A stretch of DNA of 64,000 nucleotides from Streptomyces agglomeratus (GTDB lineage Bacteria; Actinomycetota; Actinomycetes; Streptomycetales; Streptomycetaceae). Each line of letters starts with the position of its first letter. Position 1 is the stretch's first letter. Shown one piece after another: positions 48,558-56,568 of this stretch. The stretch is taken from NCBI RefSeq assembly GCF_001746415.1, contig NZ_MEHJ01000001.1, forward strand, positions 6,392,501-6,456,500. Direction: 5' to 3'. The notes beneath the pieces were generated by a model. The model saw nothing but the letters and a program-made list of their open reading frames with translations, was not told the origin of the DNA and ran no database searches. Position numbers and translations under genes: made by a program.

Positions 48558-49847
48558 ATGGCCGACCGGGTCACGGTGATCGGCTGGGACGGATCGCCGC
48601 TCACCGCCGCGGCCAGGTCCGCCCTCGGGGCCGCCACGCTCGTCGCGGGCGCCGCGCACCACCTCGCGCTCCCCGAAGTGCCGCCGGGCGCCGAGCGCAT
48701 CCGCCTCGGCAGCGTCGACCTCGCCGCCCGCCGCATCGCGGGCCACCGGGGCACGGCCGTCGTGCTCGCCGACGGAGACCCCGGCTTCTTCGGCGTCGTA
48801 CGCACCCTGCGCGCACCCCAGCACGGCCTGGAGGTCGAAGTGGTGCCCGCCGTCTCCCCGGTGGCCACCGCCTTCGCCCGGGCCGGAATGCCGTGGGACG
48901 ACGCCCAGGTCGTCGTCGCCCACAGCCGCACACTGCGCCGCGCCGTCAATGTGTGCCGCGCGCACACCAAGGTCGCCGTGCTGACGTCACCGGGCGCCGG
49001 GCCCGCCGAACTCGCCCTGCTGCTCGAAGGAGTCCACCGCACCTTCGTCATCTGCGAGGAGCTGGGCACGGCCCGCGAACAGGTCACCGTCCTGACGTCC
49101 GACAAGGCCGCCGACCACACCTGGCGCGACCCCAACGTCGTCATCGTCATCGGAGGGAGCGCGGGCCCCGTCTCCGCCGTCGGCCTGGGAGGCCCCGCCG
49201 GCCCCGGCGGCCCCGGCGGCGGCTGGATCAGCGGCCATGACCCCGGCTACCCGCCGGCCGTACGGGGCTGGGCGCTGCCCGCCGCGGAGTACGGCGACGG
49301 CGACGGACCGGACGAGCGGCCCGGGGACACGCGGGAGGGCGAGTACGCCGGCCTGCGGGCAGCCCAGCTGGCCCGGCTCGGTCCCCGTACCGGCGACCTC
49401 GTCTGGGACATCGGCTCGGGCAGCGGGGCGCTCGCCGTCGAGGCGGCGAGGTTCGGCGCGGCGGTCATCGCCGTCGACGCCGACCCGGACGCCTGCGGCC
49501 GTGCGACAGCCGCCGCGCGGCGTTTCGGCGTACAGCTCCAGGTCGTGAACGGGCGGGCACCGTACGCCCTGGAGGACCTGCCCGAACCCGATGTCGTACG
49601 CATCGGGGGCGGGGGAGTGGCCGTCGTGTCCGCCTGCGCCGACCGCAGGCCCGAGCGCATCGTGACGCACGCGTCCACCCGCGACGAGGCGGAGGCCATC
49701 GGCCGGGCGCTCGCCGCAGGCGGCTACACCGTCGAATGCGCGCTGCTCCAGTCCGTCGAACTCGACACGACGGCCTGGTCGGAACGCGACCGCTCGGTGG
49801 TCTTCCTGCTCTCCGGTGTCCAGGAGCGGCGCGAAGCATCCCGGTGA
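48558..49847 (+). CDS. cobL: Precorrin-6Y methyltransferase, CbiE-CbiT fusion (CobL)
   Basis: 429 residues. N-terminal tetrapyrrole methylase (C5, CbiE; VTVIGWDGSPLTAAARSAL, VVLADGDPGFFGVVRTL, PAVSPVATAFARAGMPWDDA) joined through a Gly/Pro-rich linker (GLGGPAGPGGPGGGW) to a class I methyltransferase (CbiT, C15 methylation/decarboxylation; LVWDIGSGSGALAVEAA, VVRIGGGG). One step pair in corrin-ring synthesis. ATG 48558 follows CAGGAGACTGACAAGG. No cobalamin riboswitch upstream. Confidence 0.92.
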   Translation: MADRVTVIGWDGSPLTAAARSALGAATLVAGAAHHLALPEVPPGAERIRLGSVDLAARRIAGHRGTAVVLADGDPGFFGVVRTLRAPQHGLEVEVVPAVSPVATAFARAGMPWDDAQVVVAHSRTLRRAVNVCRAHTKVAVLTSPGAGPAELALLLEGVHRTFVICEELGTAREQVTVLTSDKAADHTWRDPNVVIVIGGSAGPVSAVGLGGPAGPGGPGGGWISGHDPGYPPAVRGWALPAAEYGDGDGPDERPGDTREGEYAGLRAAQLARLGPRTGDLVWDIGSGSGALAVEAARFGAAVIAVDADPDACGRATAAARRFGVQLQVVNGRAPYALEDLPEPDVVRIGGGGVAVVSACADRRPERIVTHASTRDEAEAIGRALAAGGYTVECALLQSVELDTTAWSERDRSVVFLLSGVQERREASR

Positions 49848-50209
49848 GAGCAGCCCGACAGCGCCCCATGATGATCCCGCCGGGAGGCGCGGGGTAGGCT
49901 GGCCGATCGTTGTACCGCAGCCGGGCGTTCGGCACTTCGTTCGCCAATGTCCGGAAAAGGGGCCCGTTTTGGCGCTCTATGTGGTACGGCGCAGCCGGGG
50001 GGCGCGCAACGTGGCGCAGCCCACAGCGGGCCGTGGCGGGACTTCCCGCCCTGGCGGCGAACGGCCGCGAGAATGCATGGTGTCCGTGGGGGTTTTCGTG
50101 CCGCCGGGCAGGGACGCTCGTTCTTGTTGAGCGGGTACCGGTACATGCCGCGAGCGGACGTCCCGGGCGAAGGGGCCGAAGGAGCACAAGCGATGGGCGA
50201 GGGGTACGC
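49848..50209 (+). other. 362-base leader/intergenic region before the BluB-CobT gene
   Basis: No convincing long gene. Visible: a TAGGCT -10-like box (49895-49900), a GGCGGG-ACTT-CCCGCC hairpin at 50035-50050, and at the end GAAGGAG (50178-50184) eight bases before ATG 50193, which opens a six-codon ORF MGEGYA whose TGA overlaps the main ATG 50210. Cobalamin-riboswitch core sequences were looked for and not found. Confidence 0.45.
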
Positions 50210-50213
50210 ATGA
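50193..50213 (+). CDS. Six-codon upstream ORF coupled to the BluB-CobT gene
   Basis: ATG GGC GAG GGG TAC GCA TGA. It has a better Shine-Dalgarno (GAAGGAG, spacing 8) than the main start and ends in an ATGA overlap, so ribosomes could reinitiate onto the long gene. Real translation is unproven. Confidence 0.35.
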   Translation: MGEGYA

Positions 50214-53200
50214 CTGACACCGGCCGGGTCCCGGGCGAGGGATTGCCGGAGGACGCGGGCATGGTGGCGCAGCCGGGCATCGCCGCTCCGGACGCGTACA
50301 CCTTCACCGAACCCTCCGAGAACGCAGCCGAGGACGACGACCTCCTGCTGATGCCGGGCGCGCAGGGAGCCTGGAGCGACCCGCAGGTCGTGTCGGCTCC
50401 GCAGCCGCAGATACAGCAGGTACCGCAGCCCCAGCACGCCATGCACGCTGCCGGGGCGCCGCAGGCCGAGCCGGTCGCGCAGGCGGCCGAGGTGTCGCAG
50501 GCGCTGCCGCAGGCGCAGCCCGAGTACCAGGCGGCGCCGGCTTCCCCGGCGGCCGAAGCCGCCGAGCCGCAGCCGGCCGCCGCCCCGGAGGCGCAGAGCG
50601 CGCCGTCGGGGGCCGGGCAGGTTCAGGCCGCTCAGCCGCAGCCGCAGTTCCAGCCGCAGCCCGAGATGGGCGAGCCGGGCGCGCACGAGACCGGTGGCCG
50701 CGACTCCGGTTCCGTCGACCTCAGCGCCGTACGTACGCCGCAGCCGGCGCCCGCGGTGGCCCAGACGCCCGCTCCCGCGCGCCGCCCGCTGCATCTCGGT
50801 CCTCCGATGCCCGAGGCCACCGGAGGCGTCGTGCGCTCGCTGGCCGACCGCGGGCCCGCGGCCGCCGCCCCCGGCGCCGCGGCGATGCCCCGGAACCCTG
50901 CCCCGGTACGGCAGCCGGCACCGCCGGTGACCGGTCTGGAGTACCTCGACATGCCGAGCGACCAGGCGGCCGCGCTGCCCGGACCGCAGCTCGGCACGAT
51001 CCCGTCACAGGCTGCTACGCCTTGGCCTCAGCCGCAGGAGGCCCAGGCGCCTCAGGGGAACCCTGCAGAAACGGTCGTTCCGGAGGCTGAGACTCCGGTA
51101 CCACCGGCGCAGGTTCAGCCCGAGCCCACGGCTGAGCCGGTTCCCGAGCAGGTGCCCGCGCCCGAGCCCGTGGCCGCCCCCGTCGCGGAAGAGGCCGTCA
51201 GTGTTCCGGCCGAGCCCGAGCCGGTGGCCGCCGCCGAGCCGGTGGCGCCCGAGCCGGTCGCTCCCGAGCCGGAACCCGAACCGCAGCAGCAGGAGCAGCA
51301 CCCGGTGCCGTCGCAGGAGCCCCACCCCGTCGGCGAGTTCGTCCCGGTCGCGGGGTCCCTCCCGACCGAGCCGCAGCTCGCTCCCACGCCGGCCGAAGCG
51401 CCGGCCGCCGAGCCCGCGCCCGAGCCGGTGACCGAGCCGCCCGTCGTCGCCGAGGTGCCCGAGCCGGAGCCCCAGCCCGTACCGGAAGCCGAGGCCGTGC
51501 CCGCGCCGCCGGCCGAGGCCGCGCCGGAATCCGCCGAGGCCCCTCTGCCGGCGGCCGAGCCCGTCGCGCCCGTGGCCGAGCGGCCGGCAGCCGAACCGGC
51601 CGCCGCGTCCGGCGAGGCGCAGCTGACGCCGGAGGAGGCACTCCCGGAGCCCGCTCCCGTACCGGAGCAGCTCGCGGAGCCCGAAACCGAGCCCGCGGCC
51701 CCGGCCCCCGTGCTTGTGCCCGCCCCGCGCGACGGCGGCCCCGCCGCGGAACGCCCCGTACAGCAGCAGGAGCAGGAAGCCGCCCCCGCCGAGCCGGAAG
51801 CGGCCCCCGAGCCCGAAGCGATTCCCGAGCCCCCGGCAGCGGCCACCGCGCCCGAACCCGCACCGGTCGTCCCCGACGCCGAACCCGCACCTGTCGTCCC
51901 GGACGCCGGCCCCGCACCGGTGGTCGCCGAACCCGGGCCCGCAGCCGTCGTCCCCGAATCCGCTCCCGCACCCGGCTACGACGACGCCGAGCGTGAAGCG
52001 GTTCTGCGGGTCATGCGCGAGCGCCGCGACATCCGCAACGGCTTCCGCAGCGACCCCATCCCGCACGAGGTACTGCTCCGCGTACTCGAAGCAGCGCACA
52101 CCGCGCCGAGCGTCGGCCACTCCCAGCCCTGGGACTTCGTGGTCATCCGCTCCGCCGAGACCCGCCGTACGATGCACGAACTGGCCGTCCGCCAGCGCGA
52201 CGCGTACGCCAAGTCGCTGCCCAAGGGCCGGGCCAAGCAGTTCAAGGAACTGAAGATCGAGGCCATCCTCGACACACCGGTGAACATCGTCGTCACCGCC
52301 GACCCGACCCGCGGCGGCCGCCACACCCTGGGCCGCCACACCCAGCCGCAGATGGCGCCGTACTCCTCCGCCCTCGCGGTCGAGAACCTGTGGCTCGCGG
52401 CCCGCGCCGAAGGGCTCGGTGTCGGCTGGGTCAGCTTCTTCGACGAGCGGGAGATGGTCCGCGCCCTGGGCCTGCCCGAGCACCTGGAGGTAGTCGCCTA
52501 CCTCTGTGTCGGATACGTCGACGAGTTCCCGGAGGAGCCCGAGCTGATGCAGGCGGGCTGGTCCAAGCGCCGCCCGCTCTCCTGGGTCGTCCACGAGGAG
52601 ACGTACGGCCGTCGCGCGCTGCCCGGCGAGGAGCCGCACGACCTTCTCCAGGAGACGGTCTCCACCATCCGCCCGCTGGACGCCAAGGCGCTCGGCGAGG
52701 CATGGGAGCGCCAGAAGCGCATGACCAAGCCGGCCGGCGCGCTGGGCATGCTGGAGATCATCTCGGCGCAGCTCAGCGGCCTGTCCCGGATGTGCCCGCC
52801 GCCGATCCCGGAGCCCGCGGCCGTCGCGATCTTCGCCGGAGACCACGGAGTGCACGCCCAGGGAGTCACCGCCTGGCCGCAGGAAGTGACCTCCCAGATG
52901 GTCGCCAACATCCTGGGCGGCGGCGCGGTCTGCAACGCCTTCGCGAGCCAGGTGGGTGCGGAGGTCTGCGTGGTGGACGTCGGCGTCGCCGGTGAACTCC
53001 CCGCCACCCCCGGCCTGTTGCCCCGCAAGGTGCGCGCGGGGACGGCGGACTTCACCACCGGTCAGGCGCTCACCCACGAGGAGGTGCTCGCCGCGATCGA
53101 GGTGGGCATCGAGACGGCGCGCGACCTGGTGGCAGCGGGCAACAAGGCCCTGATCACCGGTGAGATGGGCATCGCCAACACCACGGTCTCGGCGGCACTG

Positions 53201-53692
53201 ATCGCGGTCTACACGGGCCAGGACCCGGCCGAGATCACCGGCCGTGGTACGGGCATCAACGACGAGATGCACGCCCGCAAGGTCGACGTCGTACGCCGCG
53301 CCCTGGAGCTCCACCACCCGGACCCGGCGGACCCGATCGGCGTCCTGGCGGCGGTCGGCGGCCTGGAGCACGCGGCGCTGGTCGGCTTCCTGCTCGGCGG
53401 AGCGTCTCTGCGTACGCCGGTGATCCTGGACGGCGTGAGCGCGGGAGCGGCGGCCCTGGTCGCCCGGGCGATCGCCCCCGAGTCGCTCGCGGCCTGCATC
53501 GCCGGCCACCGCAGCGCCGAACCGGGTCACGTGGCCGCCCTCAACAAGCTGGGCCTGCGCCCCCTGGTCGACCTGGACCTGCGCCTCGGCGAGGGCACGG
53601 GCGCGCTGCTGGCGCTGCCGGTGGTCCAGAGCGCGGCGCGTGCGATGCACGAGGTGGCGACGTTCGACTCGGCAGGAGTCACGGAGAAGTAA
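50210..53692 (+). CDS. cobT: BluB-CobT fusion: DMB synthase plus nicotinate-nucleotide:DMB phosphoribosyltransferase
   Basis: 1160 residues. Residues 1-588: very Pro/Ala/Glu/Gln-rich, apparently disordered, with PEPVAPEPEPEPQ-type runs and a repeated PAPVVPDA motif. About 590-810: nitroreductase fold of BluB type (RRDIRNGFRSDPIP, APSVGHSQPWDFVVI), which breaks FMN into 5,6-dimethylbenzimidazole. About 815-1155: CobT (IFAGDHGVHAQGV, GEMGIANTTVSAAL, LDGVSAGAAALVA, LRLGEGTGALLALP with catalytic Glu), which activates that base to alpha-ribazole phosphate. Fusion thus makes and uses the lower ligand of cobalamin. Start ATG 50210 with GAGGGG before it; the frame is open further upstream. Confidence 0.9.
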   Translation: MTDTGRVPGEGLPEDAGMVAQPGIAAPDAYTFTEPSENAAEDDDLLLMPGAQGAWSDPQVVSAPQPQIQQVPQPQHAMHAAGAPQAEPVAQAAEVSQALPQAQPEYQAAPASPAAEAAEPQPAAAPEAQSAPSGAGQVQAAQPQPQFQPQPEMGEPGAHETGGRDSGSVDLSAVRTPQPAPAVAQTPAPARRPLHLGPPMPEATGGVVRSLADRGPAAAAPGAAAMPRNPAPVRQPAPPVTGLEYLDMPSDQAAALPGPQLGTIPSQAATPWPQPQEAQAPQGNPAETVVPEAETPVPPAQVQPEPTAEPVPEQVPAPEPVAAPVAEEAVSVPAEPEPVAAAEPVAPEPVAPEPEPEPQQQEQHPVPSQEPHPVGEFVPVAGSLPTEPQLAPTPAEAPAAEPAPEPVTEPPVVAEVPEPEPQPVPEAEAVPAPPAEAAPESAEAPLPAAEPVAPVAERPAAEPAAASGEAQLTPEEALPEPAPVPEQLAEPETEPAAPAPVLVPAPRDGGPAAERPVQQQEQEAAPAEPEAAPEPEAIPEPPAAATAPEPAPVVPDAEPAPVVPDAGPAPVVAEPGPAAVVPESAPAPGYDDAEREAVLRVMRERRDIRNGFRSDPIPHEVLLRVLEAAHTAPSVGHSQPWDFVVIRSAETRRTMHELAVRQRDAYAKSLPKGRAKQFKELKIEAILDTPVNIVVTADPTRGGRHTLGRHTQPQMAPYSSALAVENLWLAARAEGLGVGWVSFFDEREMVRALGLPEHLEVVAYLCVGYVDEFPEEPELMQAGWSKRRPLSWVVHEETYGRRALPGEEPHDLLQETVSTIRPLDAKALGEAWERQKRMTKPAGALGMLEIISAQLSGLSRMCPPPIPEPAAVAIFAGDHGVHAQGVTAWPQEVTSQMVANILGGGAVCNAFASQVGAEVCVVDVGVAGELPATPGLLPRKVRAGTADFTTGQALTHEEVLAAIEVGIETARDLVAAGNKALITGEMGIANTTVSAALIAVYTGQDPAEITGRGTGINDEMHARKVDVVRRALELHHPDPADPIGVLAAVGGLEHAALVGFLLGGASLRTPVILDGVSAGAAALVARAIAPESLAACIAGHRSAEPGHVAALNKLGLRPLVDLDLRLGEGTGALLALPVVQSAARAMHEVATFDSAGVTEK

Positions 53693-53708
53693 CCGCACGC
53701 AGCCCGGC

Positions 53709-53740
53709 CGTGCCCCTCACGCTCCGCAGTGGGGGGCACG
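53709..53740 (+). terminator. Terminator of the BluB-CobT gene
   Basis: CGTGCCCCTCAC (53709-53720) pairs with GTGGGGGGCACG (53729-53740), one G-U pair, 8-base loop, 16 bases after the stop. Confidence 0.65.
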
Positions 53741-54280
53741 CCAATGCCTGCCCCCGCCACCGCCCCTGCCGGGTGAGAGCAACTAGTGCCCGGGGTGCCG
53801 ATCGCAGCCCGCGCCCGGGGCAGGCCCTTCCCACGGTGCCGGGAGGGGACGTGTCGGGGCGCTCCCCGCAGGGTGTCGAACGCAACACGCCCCCAACGAT
53901 CCCGGTGCCCGAACGTTCGGCACCCGAGGAGACGCCCCGACGCGGCACCGACCCCGTCCGCGAGCCGAGGCCCCGCAGCCCCCGCCCCGCCCCACCGCCT
54001 CCCGGTCCCCGCAGCCTCCGCCCCGCCCCACCGCTCCCGGTCCCAGCGGCCCGCGCCCCGCCCCACTCGCCCCCGGCCCCCCGCAGCCGCGCCCCGGAAG
54101 TGACCTGCCCCGCCCCCGTCCGCCGGTGACCCCGAAGCCCCCGGCCCGTAAGGTATTCGCCAGGGCGCCGAACCCCGCCCCACCAGCCGCTTCACCGTCG
54201 CAGCGGCGCAAGGCCCCCACGCCGCACAGCGGCAGAGCCGCAAGCCGCACCCACCTCCCCGTCCCGAGGAGCCGCACGCC
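53741..54280. other. 540-base gene-free region with C-rich tandem repeats
   Basis: Open frames exist on both strands but are low-complexity and lack family features or credible ribosome sites. Contains C-rich tandem repeats (53971-54097) and a candidate promoter for cobA: GTGACC (54126-54131), 17-base spacer, TAAGGT (54149-54154). Confidence 0.5.
53971..54097. repeat. Degenerate 36-bp C-rich tandem repeat
   Basis: Units beginning CCCCGCAGCC at 53971 and 54007 are nearly identical over 36 bases (shared CCGCCCCGCCCCACCGC); a third unit from 54042 (GCGCCCCGCCCCACTCGC) and a partial fourth are decayed. Confidence 0.6.
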
Positions 54281-55531
54281 ATGACAGCGCCGCACGCCGC
54301 CGCAGGCGACCCGTACCCCGCCTACCCCGTCGGACTCCGCCTCGCCGGGCGGCGCGTAGTCGTCATCGGCGGCGGCCAGGTCGCCCAGCGCCGCCTCCCG
54401 GCGCTCATCGCGACCGGCGCGGACATCGTCCTCGTGTCGCCGTCCGCGACGCCCTCCGTGGAGGCGATGGCCGAAGCGGGCGAGATCCGCTGGGAGCGCC
54501 GCCCGTACGCCGAAGGGGACCTGGCCGAAGCCTGGTACGCGCTGATCGCGTCCACGGACACGGCCGCCAACGCCGCCGCCTCCGCCGAGGCCGAACGCAC
54601 CCGCACCTGGTGCGTCCGCTCGGACGACGCCGAGGCGGCCACCGCCTGGACCCCCGCCACGGGCCGCTCCGAGGGTGTGACCGTGGCCGTCCTCACCAGC
54701 GGTGGCCCCGACCCCCGCCGGACCGCCGCCGTGCGCGACGCCATCGTCGAGGGCCTGCGCGACGGCACGCTCGTCGCCCCCCACCACCGCACCCGCACCG
54801 CCGGCGTAGCCCTCGTCGGCGGCGGCCCCGGCGACCCGGACCTGATCACGGTCCGCGGCCGCCGCCTGCTCGCCGAGGCTGACGTCGTGATCGCGGACCG
54901 CCTCGGCCCGCGCGACCTGCTCGACGAACTCCCGCCGCACGTCGAGGTGATCGACGCCGCGAAGATCCCGTACGGCCGCTTCATGGCCCAGGAGGCCATC
55001 AACAACGCGCTCATCGAGCACGCGAAGGCCGGCAAGGCCGTCGTACGTCTCAAGGGCGGCGACCCGTTCGTCTTCGGCCGTGGCATGGAGGAGGCCCAGG
55101 CGCTCGCCGAGGCCGGCATCCCGTGCACCGTGGTCCCCGGCATCTCCAGCTCCATCAGCGTCCCCGGCGCGGCCGGAATCCCCGTCACCCACCGGGGCGT
55201 CGCGCACGAGTTCACCGTCATCAGTGGCCACGTCGCCCCCGAGGACCCGCGCTCCCTCGTCGACTGGAAGGCGGTCGCGGGCCTGCGCGGCACGCTCGTA
55301 CTCCTCATGGCCGTCGAGCGGATCGGCGCGATCGCCGACGCCCTGACGACGTACGGCCGCTCGCCCGAGACCCCCGTGGCGATCATCCAGGAGGGCACGA
55401 TGGCCGCCCAGCGCCGCGTGGACGCGACGCTGGCGACCGTCGCGGAGAGGGCCAGGACCGAGGACGTACGTCCGCCGGCCGTCATCGTCATCGGCGACGT
55501 GGTCACGGTAGGCCCGGAGCAGCGGGCGTAA
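54281..55531 (+). CDS. cobA: Uroporphyrinogen-III C-methyltransferase with N-terminal dehydrogenase-like domain (CobA/CysG)
   Basis: 416 residues. N-terminal NAD-binding domain GRRVVVIGGGQVAQRRLPAL of precorrin-2 dehydrogenase/ferrochelatase type; C-terminal SUMT ALVGGGPGDPDLITVRGRRLL, VRLKGGDPFVFGRGMEE, VVPGISSSISVPGAAGIP and AIIQEGTMAAQRR. Makes precorrin-2 and probably sirohydrochlorin for cobalamin and siroheme. Compared with three-part CysG, the middle region is short, so ferrochelatase activity is uncertain. ATG 54281. Confidence 0.92.
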   Translation: MTAPHAAAGDPYPAYPVGLRLAGRRVVVIGGGQVAQRRLPALIATGADIVLVSPSATPSVEAMAEAGEIRWERRPYAEGDLAEAWYALIASTDTAANAAASAEAERTRTWCVRSDDAEAATAWTPATGRSEGVTVAVLTSGGPDPRRTAAVRDAIVEGLRDGTLVAPHHRTRTAGVALVGGGPGDPDLITVRGRRLLAEADVVIADRLGPRDLLDELPPHVEVIDAAKIPYGRFMAQEAINNALIEHAKAGKAVVRLKGGDPFVFGRGMEEAQALAEAGIPCTVVPGISSSISVPGAAGIPVTHRGVAHEFTVISGHVAPEDPRSLVDWKAVAGLRGTLVLLMAVERIGAIADALTTYGRSPETPVAIIQEGTMAAQRRVDATLATVAERARTEDVRPPAVIVIGDVVTVGPEQRA

Positions 55532-55652
55532 ACGCAAGCGCAAGCAAGCGCAGGCAAGAGCACAGCAAGCGGGCGGGGGAGGGCGTAACCTTCGGTAACC
55601 CCACCCCGCCCCACCCGTTGGCACCGCACCCACGACAAGGCAGTATCACCCT

Positions 55653-56471
55653 GTGGCCGAGCTCATCACCATCGACGACCCCGACGACCCGCGCCTGAAG
55701 GACTACACGGGCCTGACCGACGTCGAACTGAGACGCAAGCGCGAGCCCGTCGAGGGCCTCTTCATCGCCGAGGGCGAGAAGGTCATCAGGCGCGCCCGGC
55801 ACGCCGGTTACGACATGCGGTCGATGCTGCTCTCCGCGAAGTGGGTCGACGTCATGCGTGACGTGATCGACGAGGTCCCGGCCCCGGTGTACGCCGTGAG
55901 CCCGGACCTCGCCGAACGCGTCACCGGGTACCACGTGCACCGCGGCGCCCTCGCGTCGATGCAGCGCAGACCGCTCCCGACCGCCGAGGAGCTGCTGGCG
56001 ACCGCCCGCCGGGTCGTCGTCATGGAGGCGGTCAACGACCACACCAACATCGGCGCGATCTTCCGCAGCGCCGCCGCGCTCGGCATGGACGCCGTGCTGC
56101 TCTCCCCGGACAGCGCCGACCCGCTCTACCGCAGGTCGGTCAAGGTCTCCATGGGCGCGGTCTTCTCGGTGCCGTACGCCCGCCTGGAGTCGTGGCCCAA
56201 GGACCTGGAGAAGGTACGGGAGGCGGGCTTCAAGCTCCTCGCCCTCACGCCCGACGAGAAGGCTTCGGTGATCGACGACGCGGCCCCGCACCGCCTCGAC
56301 CGGGTCGCGCTGATGCTCGGGGCGGAGGGCGACGGTCTGTCCAGGCAGGCGCTCGTGGCCGCCGACGAGTGGGTCCGTATCCCGATGGCGCACGGCGTCG
56401 ACTCGCTGAACGTCGGCGCGGCGGCCGCGGTCGCCTTCTACGCCGTGGCGACGGGCCGCCCGCAGACCTGA
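55653..56471 (+). CDS. SpoU/TrmH family RNA methyltransferase
   Basis: 272 residues. Substrate domain VEGLFIAEGEKVIRRARHAG; SPOUT motifs VVVMEAVNDHTNIGAIFRSAAALG, ALMLGAEGDGLSRQAL and IPMAHGVDSLNVGAAAAVAFY. A second such enzyme besides the one after rplT; target likely rRNA or tRNA ribose. GTG start at 55653. The preceding 120 bases contain GCAAGC-type short repeats (55535-55570). Convergent with the kinase gene. Confidence 0.85.
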   Translation: MAELITIDDPDDPRLKDYTGLTDVELRRKREPVEGLFIAEGEKVIRRARHAGYDMRSMLLSAKWVDVMRDVIDEVPAPVYAVSPDLAERVTGYHVHRGALASMQRRPLPTAEELLATARRVVVMEAVNDHTNIGAIFRSAAALGMDAVLLSPDSADPLYRRSVKVSMGAVFSVPYARLESWPKDLEKVREAGFKLLALTPDEKASVIDDAAPHRLDRVALMLGAEGDGLSRQALVAADEWVRIPMAHGVDSLNVGAAAAVAFYAVATGRPQT

Positions 56472-56501
56472 CCGGCCCGGCGTGCGAACCGCGCGTCCAG
56501 G

Positions 56502-56531
56502 CCCGGCCGGCGAACCGGGAGCCCGGCCGGG
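56502..56531. terminator. Hairpin between convergent RNA methyltransferase and kinase genes
   Basis: CCCGGCCGG (56502-56510) pairs with CCGGCCGGG (56523-56531), 12-base loop. Placed between two convergent stop codons (56471 and 56569). Confidence 0.5.
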
Positions 56532-56568
56532 GTGTCTCCCGGCCCGCCCGGCAGCCGCCGCCGGCCCC

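Noticed and set aside
49848..50209. Possible cobalamin riboswitch before the BluB-CobT gene (GGTGAGAGCAGCCCGACAGC looked suggestive)
   Set aside because: The conserved core elements and the B12-box region are missing; only a short fragment is similar.
51005..53698. 897-codon open frame opposite the BluB-CobT gene
   Set aside because: Mirror image of the Pro/Ala/Glu-rich and enzyme coding sequence; no domain and no ribosome site.
53527..54282. Open frames on both strands in the gap before cobA (139 and 251 codons)
   Set aside because: Made of the C-rich repeats and spacer; no family features, no Shine-Dalgarno and no consistent third-position bias.
55532..55575. GCAAGC-rich short repeats after cobA, considered as a CRISPR-like or regulatory array
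   Set aside because: Units are only 6-10 bases, irregular and without spacers; simple low-complexity sequence.
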